A stretch of 64,000 nt of DNA from Anaerolineae bacterium (GCA_022824365.1 JAJEAA010000004.1:1-64000); one strand, 5' to 3'. Positions 17,454 to 25,440 are shown, numbered from the stretch's first letter. A program made the numbers and translations. The notes: generated by a model not told the origin, from the letters alone.

Positions 17454-18317
17454 TCAGAGGCGGCCCGGGCGGCCAGTGTAATCGCGCAGATAGAGGAAGT
17501 CATGCCCGATGCTGCGCTTGCTGAGCTTGGCGATATTGGGCATGGTCCGCTTGTAGTGATTGGCTTTGACGCGTTCCCAGATTTTGACGACGAAGTCGCG
17601 CTCGAAACCTTCTTCCGCGACTTCGTCCACCGTGTATCGTTCGTCCACCAGCAGGAACAAGACTTGATCGGCTTGGTCGTAGGTGAAGCCGAGTTCATCT
17701 TCGTCGGTTTGGCCCGCCCAGAGATCGGCGGAGGGCGGCTTATTGATGACGGCGGCGGGCAGGCCGAGGTAGCGCGCCATCTGGCGGATCTGGCATTTGT
17801 AGAGGTCGGCGATGGGGTGCAGGGCGACGCCGCTATCGCCGTAGATGGTGCTGTAGCCGAGCAGGAATTCGGTCTTGTTGCTGGTGCCCATGACGAGGCC
17901 GCCCCAAGCCATGGATTGATCGTAGAGCGTGGTCATGCGCATGCGCGCCATGATGTTGCCCTGGCGCAGCTTGCTCATATCGGGGAAGCGCGAGATGAGG
18001 GCGTCGGCCATCTCGGTGATTGGGACGGTGATATGCGGCAGGCCGAGGTCTTCTATGACGGCTTCGGCATCGCTCAGGCTCGCGGCTGACGAGCTGCGGA
18101 AGGGCATGCGCAGAGCCAGCACATTTTCGGGACCGAGGGCGCGGGCGGAGAGACAGGCGGAGACGGCGGAATCAATCCCGCCGGACAAGCCGATGACGGC
18201 GCGGGACATGCCGGCTTTGGCGACGCTGTCGCGGATGAAGCCGGTCATGATGCGGGACGCGAGTTCGGTGTTGATGGCCAGGCGGGGCAGTATGGACTTG
18301 GCTGTTTGACGGGTCAT
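17454..18317 (-). CDS. nadE: NH3-dependent NAD+ synthetase
   Basis: This cytoplasmic enzyme of 287 residues makes NAD+ from deamido-NAD with ammonia and ATP. The PP-loop Ser-Gly-Gly-Ile-Asp-Ser lies at residues 45-50. Further marks are Gly-Thr-Ser-Asn-Lys-Thr-Glu, Gly-Asp-Ser-Gly-Val-Ala-Leu-His-Pro and Lys-Pro-Pro-Ser-Ala-Asp-Leu-Trp. There is no glutaminase domain, so it is the short form that uses free ammonia. A hypothetical gene lies ten bases upstream on the same strand and may be co-transcribed. Confidence 0.95.
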   Translation of the reverse strand: MTRQTAKSILPRLAINTELASRIMTGFIRDSVAKAGMSRAVIGLSGGIDSAVSACLSARALGPENVLALRMPFRSSSAASLSDAEAVIEDLGLPHITVPITEMADALISRFPDMSKLRQGNIMARMRMTTLYDQSMAWGGLVMGTSNKTEFLLGYSTIYGDSGVALHPIADLYKCQIRQMARYLGLPAAVINKPPSADLWAGQTDEDELGFTYDQADQVLFLLVDERYTVDEVAEEGFERDFVVKIWERVKANHYKRTMPNIAKLSKRSIGHDFLYLRDYTGRPGRL

Positions 18318-18327
18318 GCGGGGGACC

Positions 18328-18687
18328 TCAGGCTTCCTCTTCGAGCGGTTGCAGCGAGTAGTATGTTACCTGATGCGGATAGCTTTCGTTCACGTTCATT
18401 TGCAGGCGCAGGCGCGCCCCACCCTTTTCGGCGGACAGTATCAAGCAGATGGCGTAGTCCTCGGCGGCTTCGACGGCGGCGACCTTGAGGCGGCCATGCA
18501 GACGACGCGTCGCCTTGAGATCGAGCAAGCGCCGCTCAACCGGGTTTTCCATGAGGATGAGGTCATAGTAGCCGGCCCGCATGAAGCCGCGGAGCTTGCG
18601 AAAGTCGCCATCGTTGTAGTAGCGCATTTGGGCGATGAAGCGGCGGCCCGCTTTGCTCCCGCCGATTTGTCGTCTGAGCTCGCTCAT
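18328..18687 (-). CDS. Conserved-looking hypothetical protein
   Basis: The product has 119 residues: a helical N-terminus with an Arg/Tyr-rich segment, then four or so beta strands (for example Arg-Leu-Gln-Met-Asn-Val-Asn-Glu-Ser). The pattern resembles small NTF2-like or cystatin-like folds but no family is certain. It lies ten bases before nadE on the same strand, hinting at an operon. Confidence 0.5.
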   Translation of the reverse strand: MSELRRQIGGSKAGRRFIAQMRYYNDGDFRKLRGFMRAGYYDLILMENPVERRLLDLKATRRLHGRLKVAAVEAAEDYAICLILSAEKGGARLRLQMNVNESYPHQVTYYSLQPLEEEA

Positions 18688-19338
18688 GGCGCGGATTTTA
18701 CACTATCTTCTTTTTTCGCCACAGAGGCCGCGCAGGCACTGACCGCCGGTACAGGAGGGCAGAGATAAATCTGCTTTGGGCAGTTATGCTGGATTGCTTG
18801 AGAGCGAGCCACGAAGACAAATGAAAACATGTAAGCATAAGGTGGGTAAAGGGTGGACAGAGTATGGAAAAGAGTGGACGCAGTATGGGCTGAGTATGTC
18901 AAAAGACGGCGGTATATCGATACAGTATGCATACAGTGTGGTTTTTTCGAGTAAATAGTTGATTTTTCATATTGCACAGGTTGTGTTTTGGATAGGCAGC
19001 TTGATGCGGCGTGGCTGAGTCGAGCATGGACGCGACGAAAAGTTTTTTGGCCATCTGGCCATCTGCGGCGGCGGAGCAAGCCAGGGATATTAGACATTTG
19101 GCGCAGATGGTCATACTCTGATGTTAGCATACTTTGCCGCGCATTATAAGAACGAATGTTCAAGAATACAAGATGAAGTTGGATTAGAAAGGCACAAAGG
19201 GCAGGAAGAAATTGGCGGTGGATGATGATCGGCGGAGTGGCAGGTTGCGTTCGAGGCGATTGGGAGCGCAGCGTAACACAGCCGCGGCATTATCGGGTAT
19301 GATAGCCGCCAGGGCGCGAAGGAGAACCGGGAAGAGGC
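18688..19338. other. 650-base gene-free region with phased AGTATG repeats
   Basis: No gene is supported here, and base composition is more AT-rich than around it. Between 18852 and 18940 there is a cluster of AGTATG words (18861, 18882, 18893, 18924) spaced 21, 11 and 31 bases, close to whole helical turns. A GTATGCATAC palindrome lies at 18925-18934. CATACT words in the opposite sense occur at 19112 and 19128. This could be a binding site for a regulator of one of the flanking genes. Confidence 0.5.
18852..18940 (+). repeat. Helically phased AGTATG direct repeats
   Basis: Two 21-base units sharing GTGGAC and AGTATGG are followed by two more AGTATG words and one CAGTGTG. Starts at 18861, 18882, 18893 and 18924 fit a 10.5-base period. 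The third to fifth units are degenerate. This is typical of operator or iteron arrays, but no cognate protein is evident. Confidence 0.5.
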
Positions 19339-20103
19339 ATGGCGGACAGACTGGCGGAGATACGAGCGGCGATTGATCGCTTTCAGATGGACGAGGCGCG
19401 GGAATTGGCGGCGCGGGAGCTCGAGGAGGAGCCGAGCGCGGAAGCTTATTATTTGGCGGCGCAGGCGGCGCTCAACCATGGGCAGCGGGTGATTTATCTG
19501 GAACGGGCGCTGGAGCTTGAGCCGGGGCATGAAGCGGCGCGCGAGGAGTTGGCGGGCATAAGGCGGCCCGATCAAGACCGGCATGAACCGCAGACAGCGC
19601 CCGAGGCAAAGCCGGTGGAAGAGGCGGAGGCGCCGACAATCAAGCTGGCTTCGATCAGCAAGCGCTTCGTCGCGATTTGCATCGACGGCTTCATCGTCGC
19701 CTTCTTTTCGCTGGCGGTGATGGCGGCCAACGGTCAATTCGCGCAGTTGTACGAGGCGATGTCCACCCTGGACGAAGCGGTTGTGGCCGGGGCGATTTCT
19801 CAATTTCAGTCGGACGCGATCCCGGTGAATCTGGCGGTGAGCGCGGTTTATAATGTCGTCTTGATGGTCATGTTCAATGGGCAGACGCTGGGCAAGATAA
19901 TCTTCGGGATGCGGGTGGTGAAGAAGCGGGGCGGGCGGATTACGGTGCTGGACGCCTTCGTGCGGAACGTTTTCGGTTATACCGTGAGCCAGATATTGCT
20001 GCTGGGGTATTTGTGGGCGGTGGTGGATGGCGAGGCGCAGGCTTGGCATGACAAGATGGCGGGGACGGTGGTGGTGGATGAGCGGAAGGCCGGTTCAAAC
20101 TGA
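19339..20103 (+). CDS. RDD-family membrane protein with TPR-like N-terminus
   Basis: The product has 254 residues. Residues 1-80 are helical with TPR-like pairs (Tyr-Tyr-Leu-Ala-Ala-Gln-Ala-Ala-Leu, Ala-Leu-Glu-Leu-Glu-Pro-Gly-His). A charged linker leads to an RDD domain (about 105-250) with the start Lys-Arg-Phe-Val-Ala-Ile-Cys-Ile-Asp-Gly and three hydrophobic helices, including Gly-Gln-Thr-Leu-Gly-Lys-Ile-Ile-Phe-Gly-Met-Arg-Val-Val. In this protein the second RDD Arg-Asp pair is only partly kept. AAGGAG lies upstream. RDD proteins are implicated in transport or signalling; the exact role is unknown. Confidence 0.8.
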   Translation: MADRLAEIRAAIDRFQMDEARELAARELEEEPSAEAYYLAAQAALNHGQRVIYLERALELEPGHEAAREELAGIRRPDQDRHEPQTAPEAKPVEEAEAPTIKLASISKRFVAICIDGFIVAFFSLAVMAANGQFAQLYEAMSTLDEAVVAGAISQFQSDAIPVNLAVSAVYNVVLMVMFNGQTLGKIIFGMRVVKKRGGRITVLDAFVRNVFGYTVSQILLLGYLWAVVDGEAQAWHDKMAGTVVVDERKAGSN

Positions 20104-20161
20104 CAAAGTCGTTGACTCATCTGGTAGAATACTGAAGTCTTTAGAAAGTCAGGATTCAGCG

Positions 20162-20497
20162 ATGAATACAATTGATAGCATAGACTTGATCTACCGCAAC
20201 CCCAACATTCGGGGTGGGCGTCCCTGCGTTGTGGGCACAGACCTGCGAGTACTCGATATCGTGGTCGCAATGATCTTTGATGAGCGCACACCTGATCAAT
20301 TGGCGCAAGACTATGCGCTTTCGATGGCAGAGGTCCATGCCGCATTGTCATATTATCACTGCAACAAAGCTGAAATCGATGAAGACATTCGTGAGGATAT
20401 CAAGAGAAGCGAGGCGATTGGAAAAGGCGGCTTTGCCAAGATGCAGAGACCCGTTTTCGAAGATGTAGAAACGGTCTCGGTCAGGAGACAGGACTAA
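20162..20497 (+). CDS. DUF433 antitoxin, module 1
   Basis: The product has 111 residues from ATG 20162, with AGGA just upstream. It matches DUF433: Ile-Tyr-Arg-Asn-Pro-Asn-Ile-Arg-Gly-Gly-Arg-Pro-Cys-Val, then a winged-helix segment with Thr-Pro-Asp-Gln-Leu-Ala and Ala-Leu-Ser-Tyr-Tyr. DUF433 proteins pair with DUF5615 PIN-like proteins as putative toxin-antitoxin systems. It is the most diverged of three paralogues here. The partner starts 29 bases after its stop. Confidence 0.85.
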   Translation: MNTIDSIDLIYRNPNIRGGRPCVVGTDLRVLDIVVAMIFDERTPDQLAQDYALSMAEVHAALSYYHCNKAEIDEDIREDIKRSEAIGKGGFAKMQRPVFEDVETVSVRRQD

Positions 20498-20526
20498 GGA
20501 CGAGCTAGAACTGATGGGAAAAGGCG

Positions 20527-20883
20527 TTGAATGAACAGCAGATCGCGTTTTACTTCGACGCATGCGTACAAGTAGCGATTGCTGAGCAATTGAAGCTTTC
20601 TGGCTCTGACGCGATAACTGCGCGCGACTTGGAGAAACTCAGCGACGACGATCCAAGTCATTTACGGCGCGCGACCGAACAAAATCGTGTCCTAGTGACT
20701 TACGATGACGATTTTGTCAAAATAGCGCAACAGGGCGAAGCGCACACCGGCATAGTGTTTGTGCCAACCAAATACCGCAGGATTGGCATCGTTGTAAAGG
20801 AACTGAGAAAGTTTGAGGCGATGTTTCGACCTGAACACGTGAGAAACCTCGTCTGGTATCTTACCGACACCGCGTCAAGCTGA
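20527..20883 (+). CDS. DUF5615 PIN-like toxin, module 1
   Basis: The product has 118 residues of the DUF5615 (PIN-like) family, the presumed RNase toxin of the pair. The central Arg-Asp-Leu-Glu, the Asp-Asp-Asp-Pro-Ser-His segment and the Val-Thr-Tyr-Asp-Asp-Asp-Phe block are present. The first acidic motif reads Phe-Asp-Ala-Cys-Val, where the two paralogues have Leu/Phe-Asp-Glu-His/Asn, so the second acidic residue is lost. Activity may therefore be weaker. Confidence 0.82.
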   Translation: MNEQQIAFYFDACVQVAIAEQLKLSGSDAITARDLEKLSDDDPSHLRRATEQNRVLVTYDDDFVKIAQQGEAHTGIVFVPTKYRRIGIVVKELRKFEAMFRPEHVRNLVWYLTDTASS

Positions 20884-20996
20884 ATTCGCTCGGCGTCTTG
20901 ACATGGGATGGTACGATTCTGTCGACTGACCAGCGCTGCGCGTTGATTCAGAGTCGGAACGAACATATCAGAATGCGAATAAGCTAACTGCGTTTA

Positions 20997-21061
20997 TACC
21001 GCCGCACCCGCAAATCACATTGTCCCTTGTGCTCTATGAAGCCTTCGAGGTCGCAGAGGCG
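20997..21061 (-). pseudogene. hisD 3'-end relic, copy 1
   Basis: This 65-bp stretch, in the same orientation as hisD, matches codons 402-423 of the intact gene (22841-22905) with several mismatches. Homology ends abruptly at 21061, and the same foreign sequence (ATCCCGACATGAC) follows here and in copy 2. It lies after toxin 1 and before antitoxin 2. Confidence 0.85.
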
Positions 21062-21246
21062 ATCCCGACATGACATTATTGCGTCAGTTTAAGGTACAAT
21101 GCAAAATACTACAGCTAGCTAGGAGCCGGCGATGAAGACGATAGAGAGCATCAATTTGATCTATCGGGATCCTGAGATCCGCGGGGGACGTCCCTGCGTT
21201 GTGGGCACAGGCTTGCGCGTGATCGACATTGTGATGGCGATGCAAT
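21000..21246 (+). repeat. Direct repeat block A (matches 22009-22255)
   Basis: About 247 bases covering the hisD relic, the promoter region, the ribosome binding site and the first 38 codons of antitoxin 2 are roughly 95 percent identical to 22009-22255. Identity collapses after 21246, inside the antitoxin gene. Confidence 0.85.
21072..21101 (+). promoter_or_regulatory. Putative promoter of TA module 2
   Basis: TGACAT and, 18 bases on, TACAAT lie about 30 bases before the antitoxin start. The same boxes occur in the repeat copy near 22080-22110 before module 3. AGGAG sits six bases before both ATGs. Confidence 0.4.
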
Positions 21247-21605
21247 TTGGCGATCGAACGCCAGACCAACTGGCATCGGATTACGACATTTCTTTGGCGC
21301 AGGTTCATGCGGCGCTGGCTTATTACTACGAAAACCAGGCAGAAATCGACGACGACATCCGCGAGGACATTCGGATTGGGCTGGAGTTGGCGAAGGAAGG
21401 CTGGGGCAGGCCAGAAAGGTCACTCAGTTCGCGGCTACGGCATTTTATGCAGGATGAGGACCTTCGTTCCGCGATTTCAGAGGCGGTTGTAGCTTCTAAC
21501 GAAAACCGCCCAGCGCTCATCAAGGCGCTTTTTGCAAAGATGGACGCCTTGGAGCTTGGCGCGCATGAGGGGATAGTCGAGCAGGCGCACGAGTCAAGTG
21601 AGTAA
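21132..21605 (+). CDS. DUF433 antitoxin, module 2 (long form)
   Basis: The product has 157 residues. Residues 1-80 are the DUF433 core (Arg-Asp-Pro-Glu-Ile-Arg-Gly-Gly-Arg-Pro-Cys-Val-Val-Gly-Thr). A helical, charged extension of some 65 residues follows that the sister antitoxins lack; it ends His-Glu-Ser-Ser-Glu. The first 38 codons are nearly identical at DNA level to antitoxin 3. The stop overlaps the GTG start of its toxin by eight bases, so translation is coupled. Confidence 0.86.
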   Translation: MKTIESINLIYRDPEIRGGRPCVVGTGLRVIDIVMAMQFGDRTPDQLASDYDISLAQVHAALAYYYENQAEIDDDIREDIRIGLELAKEGWGRPERSLSSRLRHFMQDEDLRSAISEAVVASNENRPALIKALFAKMDALELGAHEGIVEQAHESSE

Positions 21606-21948
21606 GGATTCACTGCGCTTCTATCTCGATGAACATGTGCCCGTTGAGATAGCTCATCAACTCAATCAACTCGGCATTGATACGGTCACTGTTCGAGACC
21701 AGAAGACACGCGGTAAAGATGATCCGAGCCAATTGCAAATCGCTAGCGACCAAGGTCGTGTGCTATGCACATTGGACAGCGACTACCTTGAACTTGCGAA
21801 GGACGGGGCAGTACACGCTGGAATTGTATTCATTCCCAGCGAGAACAGTGAAGTCGGCGTAGTTGTGACCTATCTAGCCCTTATGGCTAAAGTATTCACC
21901 GCTGACGAAGCGCGAAATCATGTGGAATATCTGACACGACTCGCGTGA
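21598..21948 (+). CDS. DUF5615 PIN-like toxin, module 2
   Basis: The product has 116 residues starting with GTG. The acidic motifs are intact: Tyr-Leu-Asp-Glu-His-Val-Pro near the start, Val-Arg-Asp-Gln, Lys-Asp-Asp-Pro-Ser, and Thr-Leu-Asp-Ser-Asp-Tyr in the centre. The fold is PIN-like, so RNA cleavage is the likely activity. It is followed within 60 bases by the second hisD relic. Confidence 0.86.
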   Translation: MSKDSLRFYLDEHVPVEIAHQLNQLGIDTVTVRDQKTRGKDDPSQLQIASDQGRVLCTLDSDYLELAKDGAVHAGIVFIPSENSEVGVVVTYLALMAKVFTADEARNHVEYLTRLA

Positions 21949-22005
21949 ATTGGGGGGCAATCTGTACAGCCTCACCACGTCACAAGCAATTAGCGCTTAT
22001 TGCCA

Positions 22006-22070
22006 TATCGCCGCACCCTCAAATCACATTGTTCTTTGTGGCCCATGAAGCCTTCGAGGTCGCAGAGGCG
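22006..22070 (-). pseudogene. hisD 3'-end relic, copy 2
   Basis: This 65-bp copy of hisD codons 402-423 (22841-22905) is closer to the intact gene than copy 1 and has the same orientation. The right-hand junction at 22070 is at exactly the same hisD position as in copy 1. It lies between toxin 2 and antitoxin 3. Confidence 0.88.
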
Positions 22071-22255
22071 ATCCCGACATGACAATATTGCGTCAGTTTA
22101 AGGTACAATGCAAAATACTACAGCTAGCTAGGAGCCGGCGATGAAGACGATAGAGAGCATCAATTTGATCTATCGGGATCCTGAGATCCGCGGGGGACGG
22201 CCCTGCGTACTGGGCACAGGCTTGCGCGTGATAGATATTGTGATGGCGATGCAAT
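22009..22255 (+). repeat. Direct repeat block B (matches 21000-21246)
   Basis: This is the second copy of the 247-bp block: hisD relic, promoter boxes, AGGAG and the antitoxin 5' end. The distance between copies is 1009 bases, about one toxin-antitoxin module. Confidence 0.85.
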
Positions 22256-22446
22256 ATGGGCAGCGCAGTCCGGAGGAGATAGCGGAGGATTTTCAGGTGT
22301 CGCTGGCGAAGGTGCATGCTTCGCTAGCTTACTATTATGAGCGCCAAGAGGAAATCGACGACGACATCCGCGACCATATCCGAGTAAGCAAGGAATACAA
22401 GGAAAAGCGTGTTGGCAGCCGACGAGATCCGGTACTATTTCGATGA
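22141..22446 (+). CDS. DUF433 antitoxin, module 3
   Basis: The product has 101 residues of DUF433 type, with the same first 40 or so residues as antitoxin 2 and a different second half (Gln-Arg-Ser-Pro-Glu-Glu-Ile-Ala-Glu-Asp). It ends soon after the core, in a basic tail. It overlaps the toxin gene by 38 bases, so the two are co-translated. Confidence 0.86.
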   Translation: MKTIESINLIYRDPEIRGGRPCVLGTGLRVIDIVMAMQYGQRSPEEIAEDFQVSLAKVHASLAYYYERQEEIDDDIRDHIRVSKEYKEKRVGSRRDPVLFR

Positions 22447-22756
22447 AAACATGCCAGTAGTCATAGCGGCAGAGTTAAAGAAGCGGGGTATAGACGCTGT
22501 CACCGTTAGCGACCTCAGAGAATTCGGAGATGACGATAGGAATCATCTGCGGCGGGCAACCGAGCAGAGTCGTGTGCTATGCACATTTGACAGTGATTAT
22601 CTTGAAATTGCCAGCGAGGGCAGGCCGCACGCTGGAATAATCTTCGGACAACAGGAAGAAGACGTTCACAATATCGGAAAATGGGTGTTGCGCTTGTCCG
22701 AATTTCATGAGTATTTGAATTCAGAAGACATGACGGATCATGTGGAATACTTGTAG
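22409..22756 (+). CDS. DUF5615 PIN-like toxin, module 3
   Basis: The product has 115 residues starting with GTG after AAGGA. Acidic motifs: Tyr-Phe-Asp-Glu-Asn-Met-Pro, Ser-Asp-Leu-Arg-Glu, Gly-Asp-Asp-Asp-Arg-Asn-His and Thr-Phe-Asp-Ser-Asp-Tyr. It converges on the intact hisD, whose stop codon is only 65 bases away. Confidence 0.86.
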   Translation: MLAADEIRYYFDENMPVVIAAELKKRGIDAVTVSDLREFGDDDRNHLRRATEQSRVLCTFDSDYLEIASEGRPHAGIIFGQQEEDVHNIGKWVLRLSEFHEYLNSEDMTDHVEYL

Positions 22757-22821
22757 ACGCTTGCCAGCGAGTTCCCGCGATGGCGCGCCAGTGGACACAG
22801 TGCAAGCCGAACGTGTTTTGC

Positions 22822-24108
22822 CTACTTTAGCGTAGTACTATACCGTCGCACGCGCAGATCACATTGTTCTTTGTGGCCCATGAAGCCTTCGAGGTCGCAG
22901 AGGCGGCTGCCGTATTCGCCGATGAGGGCGCTGGCTTCTTCGCTGACGCGCTGGTAGGTCACGGTTTTGATGAACTTGCCCACCCAGAGGCCGCCGGTGT
23001 AACGGCCGGCTTTCTTGGTCGGCAGGGTGTGATTGGTGCCGATGACCTTGTCCCCGTAGGCGACGTTGGTCTCCGCGCCGAGGAAGAGAGCGCCGTAGTT
23101 GCTCATGTTCTCGAGGAAGTAATTCGGGTCGCGGGTGAGGATTTCGACGTGCTCGCTGGCGATGTCGTCGGCGACTTGAACCATTTCTTCGTCAGTGTCG
23201 ACGAGGATGACTTCGCCGTAATCGCGCCAGGCGACGCCGGCCAGGTCAGCGGTGGGCAGGGATTCGAGTTGCGAGCCTATTTCGGCTTCGATGCTTTCGG
23301 CGAGGGCGGGGCTGGTGGTGAGGAGGACAGCGGGAGAGGTCGGTCCATGTTCGGCTTGGCCCAGCAGGTCGACCGCGACCATCTCGGCGTCGGCAGTTTC
23401 ATCGGCGACGATCAGCACTTCGGTGGGACCGGCGAGGAGGTCGATGCCGACCAGGCCGAAGAGTTGCCGCTTGGCTTCGGCGACGTAGGCATTGCCGGGA
23501 CCGACGATCATATCGACCGGTTCGATGCCGAGGGCGCCGTAAGCCATGGCCGCCAGCGCCTGGACACCGCCGAGGATATAGATGTCGTCGGCGCCGCCGA
23601 AGCGCATCGCCGCGATCGTGGCAGCCGGAAGCTCGCCATTGATGGGCGGCGTGCAGGCGATGATGTGTTTGACGCCGGCGGTTTTCGCCGTGACCACACT
23701 CATGTGGGCTGAAGCCACCATGGGGTAGCGGCCGCCGGGGACATAGCAGCCGACGCGGTTGACAGGGATATTCTTGTGGCCGAGGACGACGCCGGGCAGG
23801 GTTTCGACTTCAATGTCGGTCAATGCGGAGCGCTGCGCCTCGGCGAAGTTCCGCACTTGCGCCTGGGCGAACTTGATATCCGAGACGGCTTGAGCGGGCA
23901 GCGTGCTGATGACCGCTTCAATCTCAGCGGCAGACAGTTTGAAATCGGTCGGATTCCAGTTGTCGAACTTCCGCGACAGTTCACGGACGGCAGCGTCTTT
24001 GCGCTCGTTTATATCCGCCAGGATGCCGCGCACGACTGCCTGCACCTGGGCGTCAGCGTCGGCTTTTTGCTCGATGGTCTTGCCTCGTTTGATGTATCGG
24101 ATTGCCAT
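22822..24108 (-). CDS. hisD: Histidinol dehydrogenase-family protein
   Basis: The product has 428 residues. Histidinol dehydrogenases oxidise histidinol to histidine with two NAD+ and a zinc ion. Visible marks are Tyr-Val-Pro-Gly-Gly-Arg-Tyr-Pro, Gly-Pro-Gly-Asn, Gly-Pro-Thr-Glu-Val-Leu, Gln251 and His254 (zinc ligands in the Gln-Ala-Glu-His motif), an Asp near 350 and His412 near the end. No other histidine gene is nearby; the neighbours are MetE-like and cupin genes. The tail (Gly-Phe-Met-Gly-His-Lys-Glu-Gln-Cys) resembles the divergent branch that includes alcohol dehydrogenases for other substrates, so histidine biosynthesis is not certain. Confidence 0.85.
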   Translation of the reverse strand: MAIRYIKRGKTIEQKADADAQVQAVVRGILADINERKDAAVRELSRKFDNWNPTDFKLSAAEIEAVISTLPAQAVSDIKFAQAQVRNFAEAQRSALTDIEVETLPGVVLGHKNIPVNRVGCYVPGGRYPMVASAHMSVVTAKTAGVKHIIACTPPINGELPAATIAAMRFGGADDIYILGGVQALAAMAYGALGIEPVDMIVGPGNAYVAEAKRQLFGLVGIDLLAGPTEVLIVADETADAEMVAVDLLGQAEHGPTSPAVLLTTSPALAESIEAEIGSQLESLPTADLAGVAWRDYGEVILVDTDEEMVQVADDIASEHVEILTRDPNYFLENMSNYGALFLGAETNVAYGDKVIGTNHTLPTKKAGRYTGGLWVGKFIKTVTYQRVSEEASALIGEYGSRLCDLEGFMGHKEQCDLRVRRYSTTLK

Positions 24109-24174
24109 TAGTCGCCTCGTCTCTCTAGCGCCAAGCTGGATATGCGAAAAAGTGATCCGTAGAATTTGACACGG

Positions 24175-24201
24175 GCGGGCGACTCACAGAGTCGCCCCTA
24201 C
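24175..24201. repeat. GGGCGAC palindrome with CTAC tail, copy 1
   Basis: A nine-pair perfect stem GGGCGACTC/GAGTCGCCC with a three-base loop is followed by CTAC. It lies in the hisD-metE-like gap and is one of at least six such elements in the window. Confidence 0.85.
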
Positions 24202-24291
24202 AGATGTATCTATATTTCGCACTCATTTCCGCTTTGTTGAACTTTTCATGAATTCCCCATGCGCCAAGGCTGTAAATCTGACGAAGTCCGA

Positions 24292-25440
24292 TCATCCCCA
24301 GAGCCGTTCGCTGGCGATGCGAGCGCCTTCAGCCAGTGAGCGCAGCTTGGCGTAGGCGATATCAGGATGTACCGCGCCGAAGCCGGCGAAGGTGCCGAAG
24401 CCGCAATCGGTGCCGGCGATGACGCGGTCGCGGCCGACGATGTCGCTATAGCGTTCGATGCGCTGGGCGACCAATTCCGGATGCTCGACAAAGTTGGTGG
24501 TGGTATCGAGCGCGCCGGGGATGAGGATCTTGTCATCGGGGATGTTCGCCTCCGCCCAGATCGCCCATTCGTGTTGATGGCGGGGGTTAGCGCCCTCGAA
24601 CTGAATCGCCTGCGGCTTGGCGGAAAGCACGATGTCGATGATTTCGCGCAGGTCAACATCGTGGTGATGCGGTCCTTCGTAGTTGCCCCAGCAGAGGTGC
24701 ATGCGGACGCGATCAGCCGGGACGTTTTCCAGCGCGTAATTCAGCGCTTCGACCTGCGCTTGAGCCGCCTTTTTGAAGGTCGCGGTATCGGCGTCGCGGA
24801 AGCGGATATGCCTTCCCATCGCCAGGTCGGGACAATCGACTTGCAGGATCAAGCCGGCTTCGGCGATCTTCTCATATTCGACCTTCATCACCTCCGCCAG
24901 CGCGGCCAGGAAAGCTTCGTCATCGGGATAATACTCGTTGGGCTGGAAGACGGCGATGACGCCGGGCGAGGCGGAGTTCATGAAGGCTTCGGTCGCGCGA
25001 GCCGCCTCTTTCGCCGCGAGCAGGTTGGCGATGTCCTTTTCGAGCGGAGAAAGGTCTTTGATTTTGATGGCCTCGCGCACGACGGGCCGATGGTATTTTG
25101 GCGTGCCGCCGGCCTCAGCCAAGCGCTGCTTGTAGGCGGGGAAGTCGTCCAGGTCTTTGGGCGTGGCGCGGGGGACCTCGTCGATTTCGAAACCGGTGAA
25201 GCGGTGGCGGATGTAGGTGGCGTAGCTGATCTTGCTCATCTCGCCATCGCTGATGACATCGACGCCAGCTTCGACCTGTTTGGCGGCCACTTCGCCGACG
25301 GCGCGCCGCATGACCTGGTCAAATTCGGCTTGATCGTAGGCTTCGCCGCGGTCTTGGGCGAAGAGTTGATCGACGACATATTGCGGACGGGGCATGCTGC
25401 CGACGTGGGTTGTCAGGATACGCTCTGAACTCGTCTTCAT
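24292..25440 (-). CDS. Cobalamin-independent methionine synthase-like (MetE C-domain) protein
   Basis: The product has 382 residues, matching the C-terminal catalytic barrel of MetE. The start is Thr-Thr-His-Val-Gly-Ser-Met-Pro-Arg-Pro; later marks are Ser-Asp-Gly-Glu-Met, Gln-Val-Asp-Cys-Pro-Asp, His-Leu-Cys-Trp-Gly-Asn and Gly-Thr-Asp-Cys-Gly-Phe-Gly. The zinc ligands His and Cys appear in the last two. It lacks the N-terminal half, so like other short family members it may transfer methyl groups to or from a non-folate donor, or act as a related carbon-sulfur or epoxide enzyme. It lies between the cupin and hisD-like genes on the same strand. Confidence 0.88.
   Translation of the reverse strand: MKTSSERILTTHVGSMPRPQYVVDQLFAQDRGEAYDQAEFDQVMRRAVGEVAAKQVEAGVDVISDGEMSKISYATYIRHRFTGFEIDEVPRATPKDLDDFPAYKQRLAEAGGTPKYHRPVVREAIKIKDLSPLEKDIANLLAAKEAARATEAFMNSASPGVIAVFQPNEYYPDDEAFLAALAEVMKVEYEKIAEAGLILQVDCPDLAMGRHIRFRDADTATFKKAAQAQVEALNYALENVPADRVRMHLCWGNYEGPHHHDVDLREIIDIVLSAKPQAIQFEGANPRHQHEWAIWAEANIPDDKILIPGALDTTTNFVEHPELVAQRIERYSDIVGRDRVIAGTDCGFGTFAGFGAVHPDIAYAKLRSLAEGARIASERLWG

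Noticed and set aside
18776-18958. 60-codon plus-strand frame in the 18.7-19.3 kb gap
   Set aside because: It has no ribosome binding site, its composition follows the AGTATG repeats, and it matches nothing recognisable.
20162-22756. CRISPR array or mobile-element call for the repeated region
   Set aside because: The repeats are 65 and 247 bases and include coding sequence; there are no short regular spacers, transposase or integrase genes.
22841-22905. Calling the hisD end a proven attachment site
   Set aside because: No integrase gene is present and no crossover sequence is defined, so only the duplicated ends are reported.
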